Shown: positions 45,083 to 53,819, counted from the stretch's first letter. The stretch is DNA of 57,135 bases from Clostridium sp. (GCA_023664605.1 JAMPFF010000001.1:234426-291560); one strand, 5' to 3'. Notes: generated by a model not told the origin, from the letters alone. Numbers and translations are program-made.

Positions 45083-46291
45083 ATGAAATTCTGGAAAAAA
45101 TTATTGTGCGTCATTATTTGCATAAGCGTCGTATTCTTATTTCCAACCGAGACTGCCCGGGCAACGACGAACGACAGTATCCGGGAAAAAGAGGCGGAAA
45201 TTGCGGAGGCGAAAAAAGAGGTTGCGACATTAAAATCCAGCCTGACCGACGTGGAAAAACTGAAAAAAGAACTGGAACAGTCCAAACATGACTTGGATGC
45301 CTATGTCACGCAGTTAGATACGCAGCTTACTGATATTCAGACGAAAATTGACGAGTATAATAATCTGATTGCGGAAAAAGAACATGAGATTGAAGTAACG
45401 ACAGAGGAATTGAATGACGCAATCGCCAGACAGGAAGAACAATATGAAGCAATGAAAGAGCGTATTAAGTTTATGTATGAAAAAGGCGATACGCTTTATA
45501 TGGAACTTATATTTACATCCAGCAGTTTATCAGATACGATAAATAAAGCAGACTACATTGAAGCGTTATCCGCCTATGACAGGGCGCAGCTTGACGAATA
45601 TGTCAAAACGAGGGAACTGATAGCGCTTTGTAAAGAGGAGCTGGAAAGTGAAAAAGAGGTGCTGGACGAGGCAAAACTCGCTGTAGAGGCGGAGGAAACG
45701 GCAGTCAGCGCTTTAATTTCGGAAAAAGAAGCGCAGATTGCTTCCGTATCATCCGATATTTCTTCCAAGGAAGCGGCAATCAAAGAATATGAGGATATGA
45801 TTGACCAGGAAAACGCAGAGATTGCAGCGTTGGAAAAAGCGGTAGCGGAAGAAAAGGCCAGACTGGCGGCGCAAAACGCCAATGCCAGAGTATATGACGG
45901 CGGTATGTTTGCATGGCCGTGTCCCGGATATAAAAGAATTTCGGATGAATATGGAAACCGTATGCATCCCACGCTCGGTATCGAGAAATTCCATAATGGC
46001 ATCGACCTGGCGGCGGCTTCGGGAACATCAATTCTTGCGGCATATGACGGAGATGTAGTGGCGGCCGATTACAGTTCGTCCATGGGCAATTATATTATGA
46101 TAAATCATGGTGACGGTTTGTATACAATCTATATGCACGCTTCCGCATTATATGTATCAAAAGGACAGTCGGTTTATAAAGGGCAGACGATTGCCGCGGT
46201 AGGAAGCACCGGACGTTCTACAGGGCCTCACTTACATTTCAGCGTGCGTCTAAACGGCAATTATGTAAGTCCTTGGAATTATTTAAAATAA
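45083..46291 (+). CDS. EnvC-like murein hydrolase activator / M23 peptidase
   Basis: Secreted 402-residue protein: signal peptide (FWKKLLCVIICISVVFLF..), a long two-part coiled coil from residue 35 to about 270 and a C-terminal LytM/M23 domain with HNGIDLAAASGTSILAAYDGDVV, the GLYTIYMHAS segment and GPHLHFSVRLNGNYVSPWNYL. The zinc ligands H..D, H and HxH are all present, so it should be an active endopeptidase. The coiled coil plus the position right after ftsEX (22 bases) match hydrolases controlled by FtsEX, such as PcsB and CwlO. Confidence 0.94.
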   Translation: MKFWKKLLCVIICISVVFLFPTETARATTNDSIREKEAEIAEAKKEVATLKSSLTDVEKLKKELEQSKHDLDAYVTQLDTQLTDIQTKIDEYNNLIAEKEHEIEVTTEELNDAIARQEEQYEAMKERIKFMYEKGDTLYMELIFTSSSLSDTINKADYIEALSAYDRAQLDEYVKTRELIALCKEELESEKEVLDEAKLAVEAEETAVSALISEKEAQIASVSSDISSKEAAIKEYEDMIDQENAEIAALEKAVAEEKARLAAQNANARVYDGGMFAWPCPGYKRISDEYGNRMHPTLGIEKFHNGIDLAAASGTSILAAYDGDVVAADYSSSMGNYIMINHGDGLYTIYMHASALYVSKGQSVYKGQTIAAVGSTGRSTGPHLHFSVRLNGNYVSPWNYLK

Positions 46292-46301
46292 ATGGAGATG
46301 A

Positions 46302-47633
46302 ATGATTTTGGATAATTATGGATATAGTAATAATAACGAAATGAATCAGGGAGCGGCGGATGATTTGAATCCTTACAGAAGGATGCAGCAGGACTCAAAA
46401 CAAACAAAAAGAACATTTCTGGTCGGTCTTTTAACCGGCGTTTTGTTAAGCACGCTTATGGCGAGCTGCATATATGTGGGCGTACGTTTTAACGGATTGA
46501 TGAATGCAGGAAGAGTAAAGCTGACAAGCGCAAAGGGAGCCGTTGCGGAAAGCATTGTCAATGATGATTCCATTACGAAGCTGGAAGCGATAGAGGATGT
46601 TATTGACGAGTATTATTACAAAGAAGAAGATATCCATACGGATGAAATGATAGAAGGTATGTATGCGGGTATGGTGGCGTCTTTGGGAGATCCTTATTCC
46701 GTGTACTATACAGCGGAGGAATGGCAGACGCTGATGCAGGATACGGAGGGGATTTATTTTGGCATCGGCGCATATATATCACTGGATAAAACGACCGGAT
46801 TTGGTAAGATTAACGGTGTCATAGACAACACGCCGGCACAGGAAGTCGGTCTGCGGGAAGACGATATTATATACATGATAGACGGCGAGATTGCGCAGGG
46901 ATTGGAACTGTCGGAAATTGTAGCCAGAATCAAGGGCGAAGAAGGAACGACGGTGCATCTGACGATATATAGGGATGGCGAGGACGATTATCTGGAAATG
47001 GATGTTGTCCGGAAACAGATCGAGTCGCCTACCGTTAATTATGAGATGTATGATAACGGCATCGGCTATATCCAGATTACTGAATTTGATGATGTGACCG
47101 TAGACCAGTTTACAGAGGCGATGGCGGTTGTAAAAGGCTCCGGCGCGGCGGGCCTGATTCTTGACTTGCGGAGCAATCCGGGCGGAAGCTTGTCCGCTGT
47201 CGTGGATATTGCAAGACAGATACTGCCGGAGGGATTGATTGTTTATACGGAGGACAGAGCCGGTAAACGGGTGGAATATACATGCAGCGGAGAGAATGAA
47301 TGGAAACTGCCGTTAATCGTGTTGGTAAATGGAAACTCGGCAAGCGCATCGGAAATACTGGCGGGTGCGATTAAAGACTATGGTATCGGAACGCTTATGG
47401 GTACCAAGACATTCGGCAAAGGAATTGTGCAGCGCATCCTGCCGCTTACCGACGGAACGGCATTAAAACTGACAGTCAGCGCCTACTATACGCCGAAAGG
47501 GAATAATATCCATAATATCGGCATCGAGCCGGATATCGAGTGCGAATATGACAGAGACGCCTATTATGATGAGGGCATTGACAATCAGTTAGAGCAGGCA
47601 AAAGAAGAAATGGGAAAGATGATTGTGAAATAG
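46302..47633 (+). CDS. S41 family C-terminal processing peptidase
   Basis: Membrane-anchored or secreted serine protease of 443 residues. A hydrophobic helix (TFLVGLLTGVLLSTLMASCIYVGV) follows a short cytoplasmic tail; then come the N-terminal S41 region with VASLGDPYSVYYTAEEW, a PDZ domain (GIGAYISLDKTTGFGKINGVIDNTPAQEVGLREDDIIYMIDG) and the catalytic domain with LDLRSNPGGSLSAVV, the Ser in GNSASASEILAGAIKD and the Lys in TKTFGKGIVQ. It lies 10 bases after the M23 gene. A copy of its last 20 codons recurs after the next gene. Confidence 0.94.
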   Translation: MILDNYGYSNNNEMNQGAADDLNPYRRMQQDSKQTKRTFLVGLLTGVLLSTLMASCIYVGVRFNGLMNAGRVKLTSAKGAVAESIVNDDSITKLEAIEDVIDEYYYKEEDIHTDEMIEGMYAGMVASLGDPYSVYYTAEEWQTLMQDTEGIYFGIGAYISLDKTTGFGKINGVIDNTPAQEVGLREDDIIYMIDGEIAQGLELSEIVARIKGEEGTTVHLTIYRDGEDDYLEMDVVRKQIESPTVNYEMYDNGIGYIQITEFDDVTVDQFTEAMAVVKGSGAAGLILDLRSNPGGSLSAVVDIARQILPEGLIVYTEDRAGKRVEYTCSGENEWKLPLIVLVNGNSASASEILAGAIKDYGIGTLMGTKTFGKGIVQRILPLTDGTALKLTVSAYYTPKGNNIHNIGIEPDIECEYDRDAYYDEGIDNQLEQAKEEMGKMIVK

Positions 47634-47660
47634 ACGGAGCATTGGGGAGGAACATGAAGA

Positions 47661-48113
47661 ATGCAGGTCATAGATTATGATAACTGCAAGCGGCCGGATT
47701 ATTGGCTGAGTCAAATAAAGAAAAGCGACTGGGGAGCAGGACAATATTTATATCAACTGTTAAGTGAAGATGAATTTAAAAATGCTGTTGGAGAAAATTC
47801 AAAAGTGTTGATGCTTACGGATGGGGATAACCTTATTTCGTTTTGTACATATGCCGAAAAAGATGATATACAGCCGACAGAATTAACTCCATGGATAGGA
47901 TTTGTGTATACTTTTCCCGAGTATAGAGGACATCGTTATGCAGGGGAATTGTTCTTGGAGATTGAGAAACTTGCTAAAGCTGAAAATGTACATGACGTCT
48001 TTATATCAACAAATCATATCGGATTATATGAAAAATACGGATGCGAATTTTATCAGATGATGAACGATATGGACGGTGAACCGTCCAGAGTATATAGGAA
48101 GCATATAGATTGA
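47661..48113 (+). CDS. GNAT family N-acetyltransferase
   Basis: A 150-residue acetyltransferase. The acetyl-CoA loop is in FVYTFPEYRGHRYAGELFLEIEKLAKAENV, and ISTNHIGLYEKYGCEFYQ is the usual C-terminal strand. The substrate is unknown. GGGGAGG precedes the ATG. It sits between the true end of the S41 protease gene and a duplicated fossil of that end, so it looks inserted relative to the neighbours. Confidence 0.88.
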   Translation: MQVIDYDNCKRPDYWLSQIKKSDWGAGQYLYQLLSEDEFKNAVGENSKVLMLTDGDNLISFCTYAEKDDIQPTELTPWIGFVYTFPEYRGHRYAGELFLEIEKLAKAENVHDVFISTNHIGLYEKYGCEFYQMMNDMDGEPSRVYRKHID

Positions 48114-48174
48114 GGAAGTTGACAGCCGGTTGGAGAAAGCGAAAGAAGAAATGAAGAAGATGATTGCGAAATAG
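48112..48174 (+). pseudogene. Fossil of an S41 peptidase C-terminus
   Basis: Twenty codons reading EEVDSRLEKAKEEMKKMIAK and a stop correspond to EGIDNQLEQAKEEMGKMIVK at the end of the S41 peptidase (47571-47633), 12 of 20 identical, and the likeness goes on into the following TAGACGGAGC and the next ribosome binding site. There is no start or body, so it is a remnant of a second or recombined protease gene. Confidence 0.85.
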
Positions 48175-48201
48175 ACGGAGCGGGAAAACGGGAGGATTTA
48201 G

Positions 48202-48696
48202 ATGCTGCACATATTGCCGCGTATAAAATATAGTATCACTTCGCCGAAGTCGCCGGAGGATATCAAGGCTGCTCTGGAGGCGGCAACAGTTTCCGAAAAG
48301 ACTTTTGGAGTAGATACTTTGCGTTGCGCCGGGGGTGAATTTATCGGGGAAGTGAATTTGTCGGATTTTAAGATTGTTAAAAAGCCCAGATATTTCAGGA
48401 GCAGCTTTTGGCCTGTGATAGTGGGGACTGTCAGGACAGAAAACGGGACGTCTGTTATTGATATCAAAATGCGTCTGCTTTTATTTACATACATACTTTG
48501 TATTATTGTTTTTGGTATGTTGGGGCTTCTTGTTTTGCTTATGTTTCTTTCTTGTCTTATAGACAGGACATGGGAGAGTGTGAAAGAATTACTGGGTATT
48601 GCCGCGGGGCTTGGTCTTTTCTGGCTTATGGTGAACGGTGGATTTTATATACCGGCGAAAAGTCATTTAAAGAGATTAGAGGAATTAATCGGATGA
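48202..48696 (+). CDS. Hypothetical membrane protein
   Basis: Unrecognised 164-residue protein. The N-terminal 95 residues are soluble (KYSITSPKSPEDIKAALEAATVSEK, with FRSSFWPVIVGTV), and two C-terminal helices follow (LLLFTYILCIIVFGMLGLLVLLMFL and LLGIAAGLGLFWLMVNGGFYI). GGGAGGATTTAG precedes the ATG. Its stop overlaps the next start (ATGA), so it is coupled to the HAD phosphatase gene. Confidence 0.75.
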   Translation: MLHILPRIKYSITSPKSPEDIKAALEAATVSEKTFGVDTLRCAGGEFIGEVNLSDFKIVKKPRYFRSSFWPVIVGTVRTENGTSVIDIKMRLLLFTYILCIIVFGMLGLLVLLMFLSCLIDRTWESVKELLGIAAGLGLFWLMVNGGFYIPAKSHLKRLEELIG

Positions 48697-49481
48697 AGAA
48701 AGCGCATTACAAATTACTTTTGTTTGATTTGGACGGAACGCTGCTTCGCAGTGATAAGACCATTTCACAGACGACATTACAAGCCTTGCAAAAATGCAGA
48801 GAAAAAGGCGTGTTAATCGGCGTGTCTACATCCAGAGGGGAACAAAATGCACTGTCTTTTATAGAAAAGTTACAACCGGATATCTTAATTGCAAGCGGCG
48901 GAGCTTTGGTAAAATATCATGGCGAATACATATACCGCGCTGAATTTTCCAAGGAAGAGACGCGGCGGATGATAGCCGTTGCCAGAGAAGTCTGCGGCAT
49001 GGATTGCGAGATAACGATTGATACGCTGGACGCTCACTACTGGAATTACAAAATTGACCCTAAGAAGCAGGACCGTAGCTGGGGAGATAGTATTTATACG
49101 GATTTTACAAATTTTGACAAGAGTTCCCTGAAAATGTGCGTAGAAATTTTTGAAAAGAGCCAGGCGGAGCAGCTTCAAAAATTGCTGGACGAGTGCGACT
49201 GTATGCGTTTCTCGGATGGATACTGGTATAAATTCACCAAAAAGACCGCAACAAAAGAAAATGCTATCATGTATATCTGTTCCGTATGTGGGATAAATGT
49301 GGAAGAAATAATCGCTTTTGGCGACGATTATGCAGATATCGGAATGCTAAAATTATGTGGAATGGGTATTGCCATGGGGAATGCCATTGATGAAGTCAAA
49401 GAAAAAGCGGATTTGGTAATCGCGAGCAATGATGAGGATGGTATTGCGGGGTATTTGATTGAACATCCAATGATTCCGTGA
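48693..49481 (+). CDS. Cof-type HAD phosphatase
   Basis: Haloacid dehalogenase-superfamily sugar or nucleotide phosphatase of 262 residues with a C2 cap. Motif I LLLFDLDGTLLRSDKTIS, motif II GVSTSRGE, Lys in TKENAIMYICSVCGI and motif IV IAFGDDYADIGMLKLCGMGIAMGNAIDEVKEKAD. The substrate is unknown. ATG 48693 is chosen because the family starts there and it overlaps the upstream stop; the open frame extends 65 codons further upstream without similarity. Confidence 0.92.
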   Translation: MKKAHYKLLLFDLDGTLLRSDKTISQTTLQALQKCREKGVLIGVSTSRGEQNALSFIEKLQPDILIASGGALVKYHGEYIYRAEFSKEETRRMIAVAREVCGMDCEITIDTLDAHYWNYKIDPKKQDRSWGDSIYTDFTNFDKSSLKMCVEIFEKSQAEQLQKLLDECDCMRFSDGYWYKFTKKTATKENAIMYICSVCGINVEEIIAFGDDYADIGMLKLCGMGIAMGNAIDEVKEKADLVIASNDEDGIAGYLIEHPMIP

Positions 49482-49544
49482 TAGAATATGAAAAAATCAA
49501 GATACAATAACAATACAGTTATGATGAAAAAGGAGTGAGTCATT

Positions 49545-49763
49545 ATGACTAGAATTGATAATGTATTAAATATGCAGATAACGATTGCGAACTGCATGAA
49601 GCAGGAATGGAATATTGATTTTAGTAAGGTCAGTGACCTTTTAGATAAATATGATTTGCTTTCTTATATTGATACTTGTTATGAGGCATACAATTCTATG
49701 GGAATAAAGGGTATTTTGCAGGATTTGAAGTCGTATATTGATGCAATGGAGGGAGAGATTTAG
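49545..49763 (+). CDS. DUF3791-like small protein
   Basis: A 72-residue protein, NMQITIANCMKQEWNIDFSKVSDLLDKYDLLSYIDTCYEAYNSMGIKGILQDLKSYID, resembling DUF3791, small helical proteins that accompany DUF3990 genes. AAAGGAGTGAGTCATT precedes the ATG. The next gene starts one base after its stop, so they are coupled. A partner or antitoxin role for the DUF3990 protein is inference. Confidence 0.8.
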   Translation: MTRIDNVLNMQITIANCMKQEWNIDFSKVSDLLDKYDLLSYIDTCYEAYNSMGIKGILQDLKSYIDAMEGEI

Positions 49764-49764
49764 A

Positions 49765-50334
49765 GTGAAAGATTTGTTCCATGGAACAACCTATGACTTC
49801 AATGAAATTGACGTGACAATGGGTAGGGGATATAAGGATTTTGGAAAAGGATTTTATGCTACATCAGTAAAAAGCCATGCAGAAAGTATTGCCAGAAGAA
49901 ATAAGCGCATACTGGAAGCAAGAGAGGCTAAGATATGGCAAAGAAATCCTCAATACAGAACAAGAATATTTCAGGCATATAGATATAATTTAGAATTTGA
50001 CGATAGCTGTATTGATAATCCGGGAAATTTGAAGATAAAGGTATTTACGGAAGCAGACAGAGAGTGGGTGCGATTTGTCGTGAAAAATCGGGGTTCAGAT
50101 AGAACTGTTCATAATTATGATATTGTGATTGGACCGACCGCAGATGAAAATACGGTTACTATTCTTAACTCATATAAAGAAGAATTAATTGTAACAAATT
50201 ATTCAGATGAAGTACTGGATAATTTAATAAAGGAGTTGGAACCGGAGAATTTACCTAAACAGTATTTTTTTGGAACAAGCGCTGCAATTCAAAAACTTCA
50301 ATTTAAGGAAATGAGAAAGGAAATTGTAGGATGA
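49765..50334 (+). CDS. DUF3990 protein, probable ADP-ribosyltransferase-like
   Basis: A 189-residue protein with the DUF3990 pattern: KDLFHGTTYDFNEIDVTMGRGYKDFGKGFYATSVKSHAESIARR, then VRFVVKNRG and YDIVIGPTADE. HGT near the N-terminus and the Tyr of GFYAT are positioned like the His and Tyr of the PARP/diphtheria-type NAD-binding site, suggesting an ADP-ribosyltransferase fold. GTG 49765 is chosen because GGAGGGAGAG lies seven bases upstream. It is flanked and coupled on both sides by small genes, as expected for a toxin-antitoxin or effector module. Activity is not proven. Confidence 0.82.
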   Translation: MKDLFHGTTYDFNEIDVTMGRGYKDFGKGFYATSVKSHAESIARRNKRILEAREAKIWQRNPQYRTRIFQAYRYNLEFDDSCIDNPGNLKIKVFTEADREWVRFVVKNRGSDRTVHNYDIVIGPTADENTVTILNSYKEELIVTNYSDEVLDNLIKELEPENLPKQYFFGTSAAIQKLQFKEMRKEIVG

Positions 50335-50573
50335 AAGCATCAAGTGTTAATATTAATAAATCGATGCAGGCGATATCTCTTTATTTGGTACATCGTATAA
50401 GTGAAGAAGAAAATTGTTCCAATGAAGCTGCCCTGAAAAAATTGTTAAAAACCATGACTTATGAATTATTGCAGGATAGAGAATCCGAGTTATATGCAGA
50501 GTCGCCAGAACATATATGGAGTATGCTCAATGATGAGAAAACTGGAAATATGGAAATGTGGGTAAAGGAATGA
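50331..50573 (+). CDS. Small protein of the DUF3990 module
   Basis: Unrecognised 80-residue protein whose ATG overlaps the DUF3990 stop (ATGA). It is helical by composition: KSMQAISLYLVHRISEEENCSNEAALKKLLKTMTYELLQDRESELYAESPEHIW. Small DUF3791-type proteins often stand on one or both sides of DUF3990 genes, so it may be a second such partner, although the sequence likeness is weak. Confidence 0.72.
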   Translation: MKASSVNINKSMQAISLYLVHRISEEENCSNEAALKKLLKTMTYELLQDRESELYAESPEHIWSMLNDEKTGNMEMWVKE

Positions 50574-50635
50574 AACACTTGAAAGTCGAAAAAGGGTTTT
50601 GCGACATAAGTATGGACTAAGAGGATAGAAGAAAG

Positions 50636-51070
50636 ATGATACGGACAGCCTCAAAAGATGATGTAGGGATAATAGCCAATTTAGCTGCTTTTATGTGGAA
50701 TGCCGATTCTGTTGAGGAGTTGGCGGATGGAATTTTAGAGACTCTTTCCAAAGAGGATGCTCGAATATTTTTACAATATGAAAACGATATTCCTATCGGT
50801 TTTGCACAGTGTCAATTACGGCACGATTATGTGGAGGGAACGAAAACGACGCCCGTTGGATATTTAGAGGGCATTTTTATTATGGAAAACTACCGCCGCA
50901 AAGGATATGCCAAAGAGTTATTAAACGAGTGCGAGATATGGGCAAAAGCCAAAGGATGTAAAGAATTTGCCAGTGATTGTGAAATTGGCAATGACAATAG
51001 TTTTCAATTTCATCGGGCTATGAATTTTACGGAAGCCAATAGAATTATATGCTTTATTAAAAAGTTATAA
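50636..51070 (+). CDS. AAC(6')-I-like aminoglycoside N-acetyltransferase (GNAT)
   Basis: A 144-residue GNAT protein with the hallmarks of aminoglycoside 6'-N-acetyltransferases: IGFAQCQLRHDYVEGTKTTPVGYLEGIFIMENYRRKGYAKELLNECEIWAKAKGCKEFASDCEIGNDNSFQFHRAMNFTEANRIICFIKKL. The DYVEG..T.PVGYLEGI and EFASD....N..S..FH..M.F.E..RI.CF.K pattern is shared with that class. Known enzymes transfer acetyl from acetyl-CoA to the 6' amino group of kanamycin- and tobramycin-like drugs. Whether this one does so cannot be told. ATG follows AGAGGATAGAAAG. Confidence 0.87.
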   Translation: MIRTASKDDVGIIANLAAFMWNADSVEELADGILETLSKEDARIFLQYENDIPIGFAQCQLRHDYVEGTKTTPVGYLEGIFIMENYRRKGYAKELLNECEIWAKAKGCKEFASDCEIGNDNSFQFHRAMNFTEANRIICFIKKL

Positions 51071-51117
51071 TTTTGTTGGTGAGATTGCGGAAGTGAAATG
51101 TAACGAGGCGCATCATT

Positions 51118-51735
51118 ATGATAGAAAATATAAAATGGATATTTTTTGATATCGGCTCAACCCTTGCCGATGAAAGTGTAGTTTATGAAAACAGGATGAG
51201 AAAAATTGCGAACCTAGCCAATGTAACGTATGAATATGTTTATGAAACGGCGGTTAAGTTTTATAAAGAAAATAAAAAAGGCGATTTAGAAGTTATAAAG
51301 CTGTTCAATGTGGAAACGCCTGAATGGCATCCGGAAGATGAAATGTTATATGGCGATGCAGAAGAATGTTTAAAGATAATGCATCGTAAATATAAAATTG
51401 GAGTTATTGCAAATCAAGTGATCGGAACGGCAAAACGCCTGGAAAATTTCGGAATATTAAAATATATTGACTTGGTTGTCGCATCGGCAGAGGAGGGCGT
51501 TGCAAAACCGGATAAAAGAATTTTTGAAATTGCGCTGCATAGAGTAAACTGCGAACCCCGACAGGCTGTTATGATTGGCGACAGGATAGATAACGATATT
51601 GTTCCGGCGAAGAAGCTGGGAATGTATACTATATGGGTAAAACAGGGATTTGGCAGATATTGGAATATAACGAGCGAAGAGGAAAAAGCCGATTATGAAG
51701 TTAATAGTTTGATGGAGATTTGTGGTATTGTATAG
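51118..51735 (+). CDS. HAD family hydrolase
   Basis: A 205-residue phosphatase with a helical C1 cap, resembling YjjG/PpaX-like enzymes. Motif I is IFFDIGSTLADES (nucleophile Asp with the common Gly-Ser variant), motif II IGVIANQV, Lys in VGVAKPDKRIFEIAL-like GVAKPDKRIF, and motif IV MIGDRIDNDIVPAKKLGMYTIWV. The substrate is unknown. The SRPBCC gene follows after 14 bases. Confidence 0.9.
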   Translation: MIENIKWIFFDIGSTLADESVVYENRMRKIANLANVTYEYVYETAVKFYKENKKGDLEVIKLFNVETPEWHPEDEMLYGDAEECLKIMHRKYKIGVIANQVIGTAKRLENFGILKYIDLVVASAEEGVAKPDKRIFEIALHRVNCEPRQAVMIGDRIDNDIVPAKKLGMYTIWVKQGFGRYWNITSEEEKADYEVNSLMEICGIV

Positions 51736-51749
51736 AGGGAGTAATAGGG

Positions 51750-52145
51750 ATGGCAGCTTCAAATATAAAAGCAACGATTAATAGTGATATTCATAAAGTC
51801 TGGGAAACTGTTTTAGCTGTTGATAAGTACAGTACATGGCGAAGTGATTTGAGTAAAACAGAAACAGTCAATGAAAAAGAATTTGTCGAATATACGAAAG
51901 AGGGATACGCTACTATGTTTACGGTTACTGCTTTGGAACCATATAAACGATGGGAGTTTGATATGGAAAACAGTAACATGAGAGGACATTGGATTGGTAT
52001 TTTTATTTCAAAAGGTAATGAAACAGAAATAGATTTTACAGAGGACGTAACAGTTAAAAAGTTTTTCATGAAGCCATTTATAAAATCCTATTTAAAGAGG
52101 CAGCAGGCACAATTCATTACGGATTTAAAGAAAGCGTTGGAGTGA
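51750..52145 (+). CDS. SRPBCC (START-like) family protein
   Basis: A 131-residue helix-grip protein that probably binds a lipid or other hydrophobic ligand. The pattern ASNIKATINSDIHKVWETVLAVDKYSTWRSDLSKTE with later FIKSYLKRQQAQFITDLKKAL is typical. ATG 51750 follows AGAGGGAGTAATAGGG; the frame is open ten codons further without support. Its stop touches the start of the NUDIX gene. Confidence 0.88.
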   Translation: MAASNIKATINSDIHKVWETVLAVDKYSTWRSDLSKTETVNEKEFVEYTKEGYATMFTVTALEPYKRWEFDMENSNMRGHWIGIFISKGNETEIDFTEDVTVKKFFMKPFIKSYLKRQQAQFITDLKKALE

Positions 52146-53074
52146 TGAGTAAAAAGAGAAATATAGTTCATTTTGTAAAGGAGACGTCATCCGCACCAAG
52201 CTGGAAGAATAAAAATATGGAAAAATGGGATTTGTATACAAAATATAGAGAAAAGACAGGGAAAGAACAGATTCGGGGAGAAAAAATCCCAAAAGGTTTC
52301 TATCATTTGGTGGTATCTGTATGGATACGAAATAGCAAAGGGGAGTATCTTCTTGCCCAGCGGTCGGCTGGCAGACCGACATTTCCGCTTATGTGGGAGT
52401 GCGTAGGAGGCTCTGTTTTGATGGGAGAAAGCAGTATTGACGGAGCGGTTAGAGAAGTAAAAGAAGAAGTGGGCCTGCATTTAAAACCCGAAACCGGAAA
52501 ACTTCTTTTTACTAAAATACGAGGCACTGATGCAAAATATGAGTGCAAAGAATTTAATGATATTATGGATGTATGGCTTTTTGAATATGATGGAGAACTG
52601 CATTTGGAAGATGCAGATACGGATGAAGTGGCTGACTGCAGATGGATGACGGTTTCTGAAATTAGAAAGTTATATGAGGAGAATAAAATGGTGCAGACAT
52701 TGGACTATTTTTTCTACGTTATGGAAGCGGATGTGCCGGACTACAGCCATATTATTGGAAAAACGGTAAGCGGAATCGTTGACAGACCATTAGGAACTTC
52801 TCATCCCCGTCATCCGGAAATGATTTATCCAATTAATTATGGATATGTCAATAATGTACTTGCCGGTGATGGGGCAGAACAGGATGTTTATTTATTTGGA
52901 ACAGATGAACCGCTGAAAGATTTTCGGGGGAAAGTAGTTGCAGTATGGCACCGTTTTGATGACGTGGAAGATAAATGGATTGTGTCTTTGAATGGAGAAG
53001 ATATTGCGGATGAAAAGATAATAGGCGACATTTCATTTCAGGAACAGTTTTTTTATGGGAAATTGTATAAATAA
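52145..53074 (+). CDS. NUDIX hydrolase fused to a pyrophosphatase-like domain
   Basis: A 309-residue two-domain protein. The NUDIX box GGSVLMGESSIDGAVREVKEEVGL fits GX5EX7REUXEEXGU. From about residue 205 a second domain reads IGKTVSGIVDRPLGTSHPRHP..IYPINYGYVNNVLAGDGAEQDVYLFG, matching the core of family I inorganic pyrophosphatases (P.NYGY....A.DG...D). The fusion would couple release of pyrophosphate from a nucleotide with its hydrolysis; that is inference. The true start may be ATG 52217 (MEKWDLYTKYREK), where NUDIX family proteins usually begin, since the site at 52145 has little spacing. Confidence 0.88.
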   Translation: MSKKRNIVHFVKETSSAPSWKNKNMEKWDLYTKYREKTGKEQIRGEKIPKGFYHLVVSVWIRNSKGEYLLAQRSAGRPTFPLMWECVGGSVLMGESSIDGAVREVKEEVGLHLKPETGKLLFTKIRGTDAKYECKEFNDIMDVWLFEYDGELHLEDADTDEVADCRWMTVSEIRKLYEENKMVQTLDYFFYVMEADVPDYSHIIGKTVSGIVDRPLGTSHPRHPEMIYPINYGYVNNVLAGDGAEQDVYLFGTDEPLKDFRGKVVAVWHRFDDVEDKWIVSLNGEDIADEKIIGDISFQEQFFYGKLYK

Positions 53075-53173
53075 TCGTGGAATCATATTTGTTGATAAAT
53101 ATTATATGGCAAAATTTTGATAAAGCTTGATTTTCGTGAAAGCAGATAAAAAATAAATAGTAAGCGGAGGAAG

Positions 53174-53704
53174 ATGTTATTGGATAGAAATATCAATATC
53201 ATAACAGATTTAAACGGAAATAAGATTGTCTTAATTAATGACATTATTTTTAAAGGAAAGAGGTCAGTGGATTGGGATGATGTAAAAGCATATTTGAAAA
53301 CTTATGTAGGAGAGTTTTATGAAATTGCCGATACAAAGGATATTATTTATATTGGAAAGGAATTACCGGATGAGTATACTGGTTCCAGATATACACATAC
53401 GTTGAAAGGCGCAAAGGCGAAAGCAAAAGCAAATGCCTCACAGGGAATACCAGAATTACTGGAAATTGCAACAGGAAAATATTTTCGGGAAAATATGGGA
53501 GAAAAGCATCATAGAAATGCGGCAAATGGTTGGTATAGGTATGATTCTCGTTTTGCATTGCCTGTTTATGATGATAGCGGTGAAGTAGAAAGATATAACG
53601 TATTCCACGCGTCCATGTTAATTCGGCATGATGCAGATAGGAAAATGTATCTTTATGATATTATGGATATAAAAAAAGAAACGAGCAACCCTTTCGAACC
53701 ATAA
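53174..53704 (+). CDS. Hypothetical protein of an accessory-genome family
   Basis: A 176-residue soluble protein: NINIITDLNGNKIVLINDIIFKGKRSVDWDDVKAYLKTYVGEFYEIADTKDIIYIG, a Lys/Ala-rich KGAKAKAKANASQGIPEL, then HHRNAANGWYRYDSRFALPV and RYNVFHASMLIRHDADRKMYLYDIMDIKKETS. I have the impression of a common Lachnospiraceae family linked to phage-type nuclease-like (PBECR) domains, but cannot confirm it. GCGGAGGAAG precedes the ATG. It stands alone. Confidence 0.72.
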   Translation: MLLDRNINIITDLNGNKIVLINDIIFKGKRSVDWDDVKAYLKTYVGEFYEIADTKDIIYIGKELPDEYTGSRYTHTLKGAKAKAKANASQGIPELLEIATGKYFRENMGEKHHRNAANGWYRYDSRFALPVYDDSGEVERYNVFHASMLIRHDADRKMYLYDIMDIKKETSNPFEP

Positions 53705-53819
53705 GGTTTTACTTGGCAAAAAACCCATTTCTTTTTCTATAGTATAAGATATATGAAAATGGCTGTCAAGGGAAATTAAGATTTTGGATAGCGCATATTA
53801 ACCGGAGGAGGGAACATTG

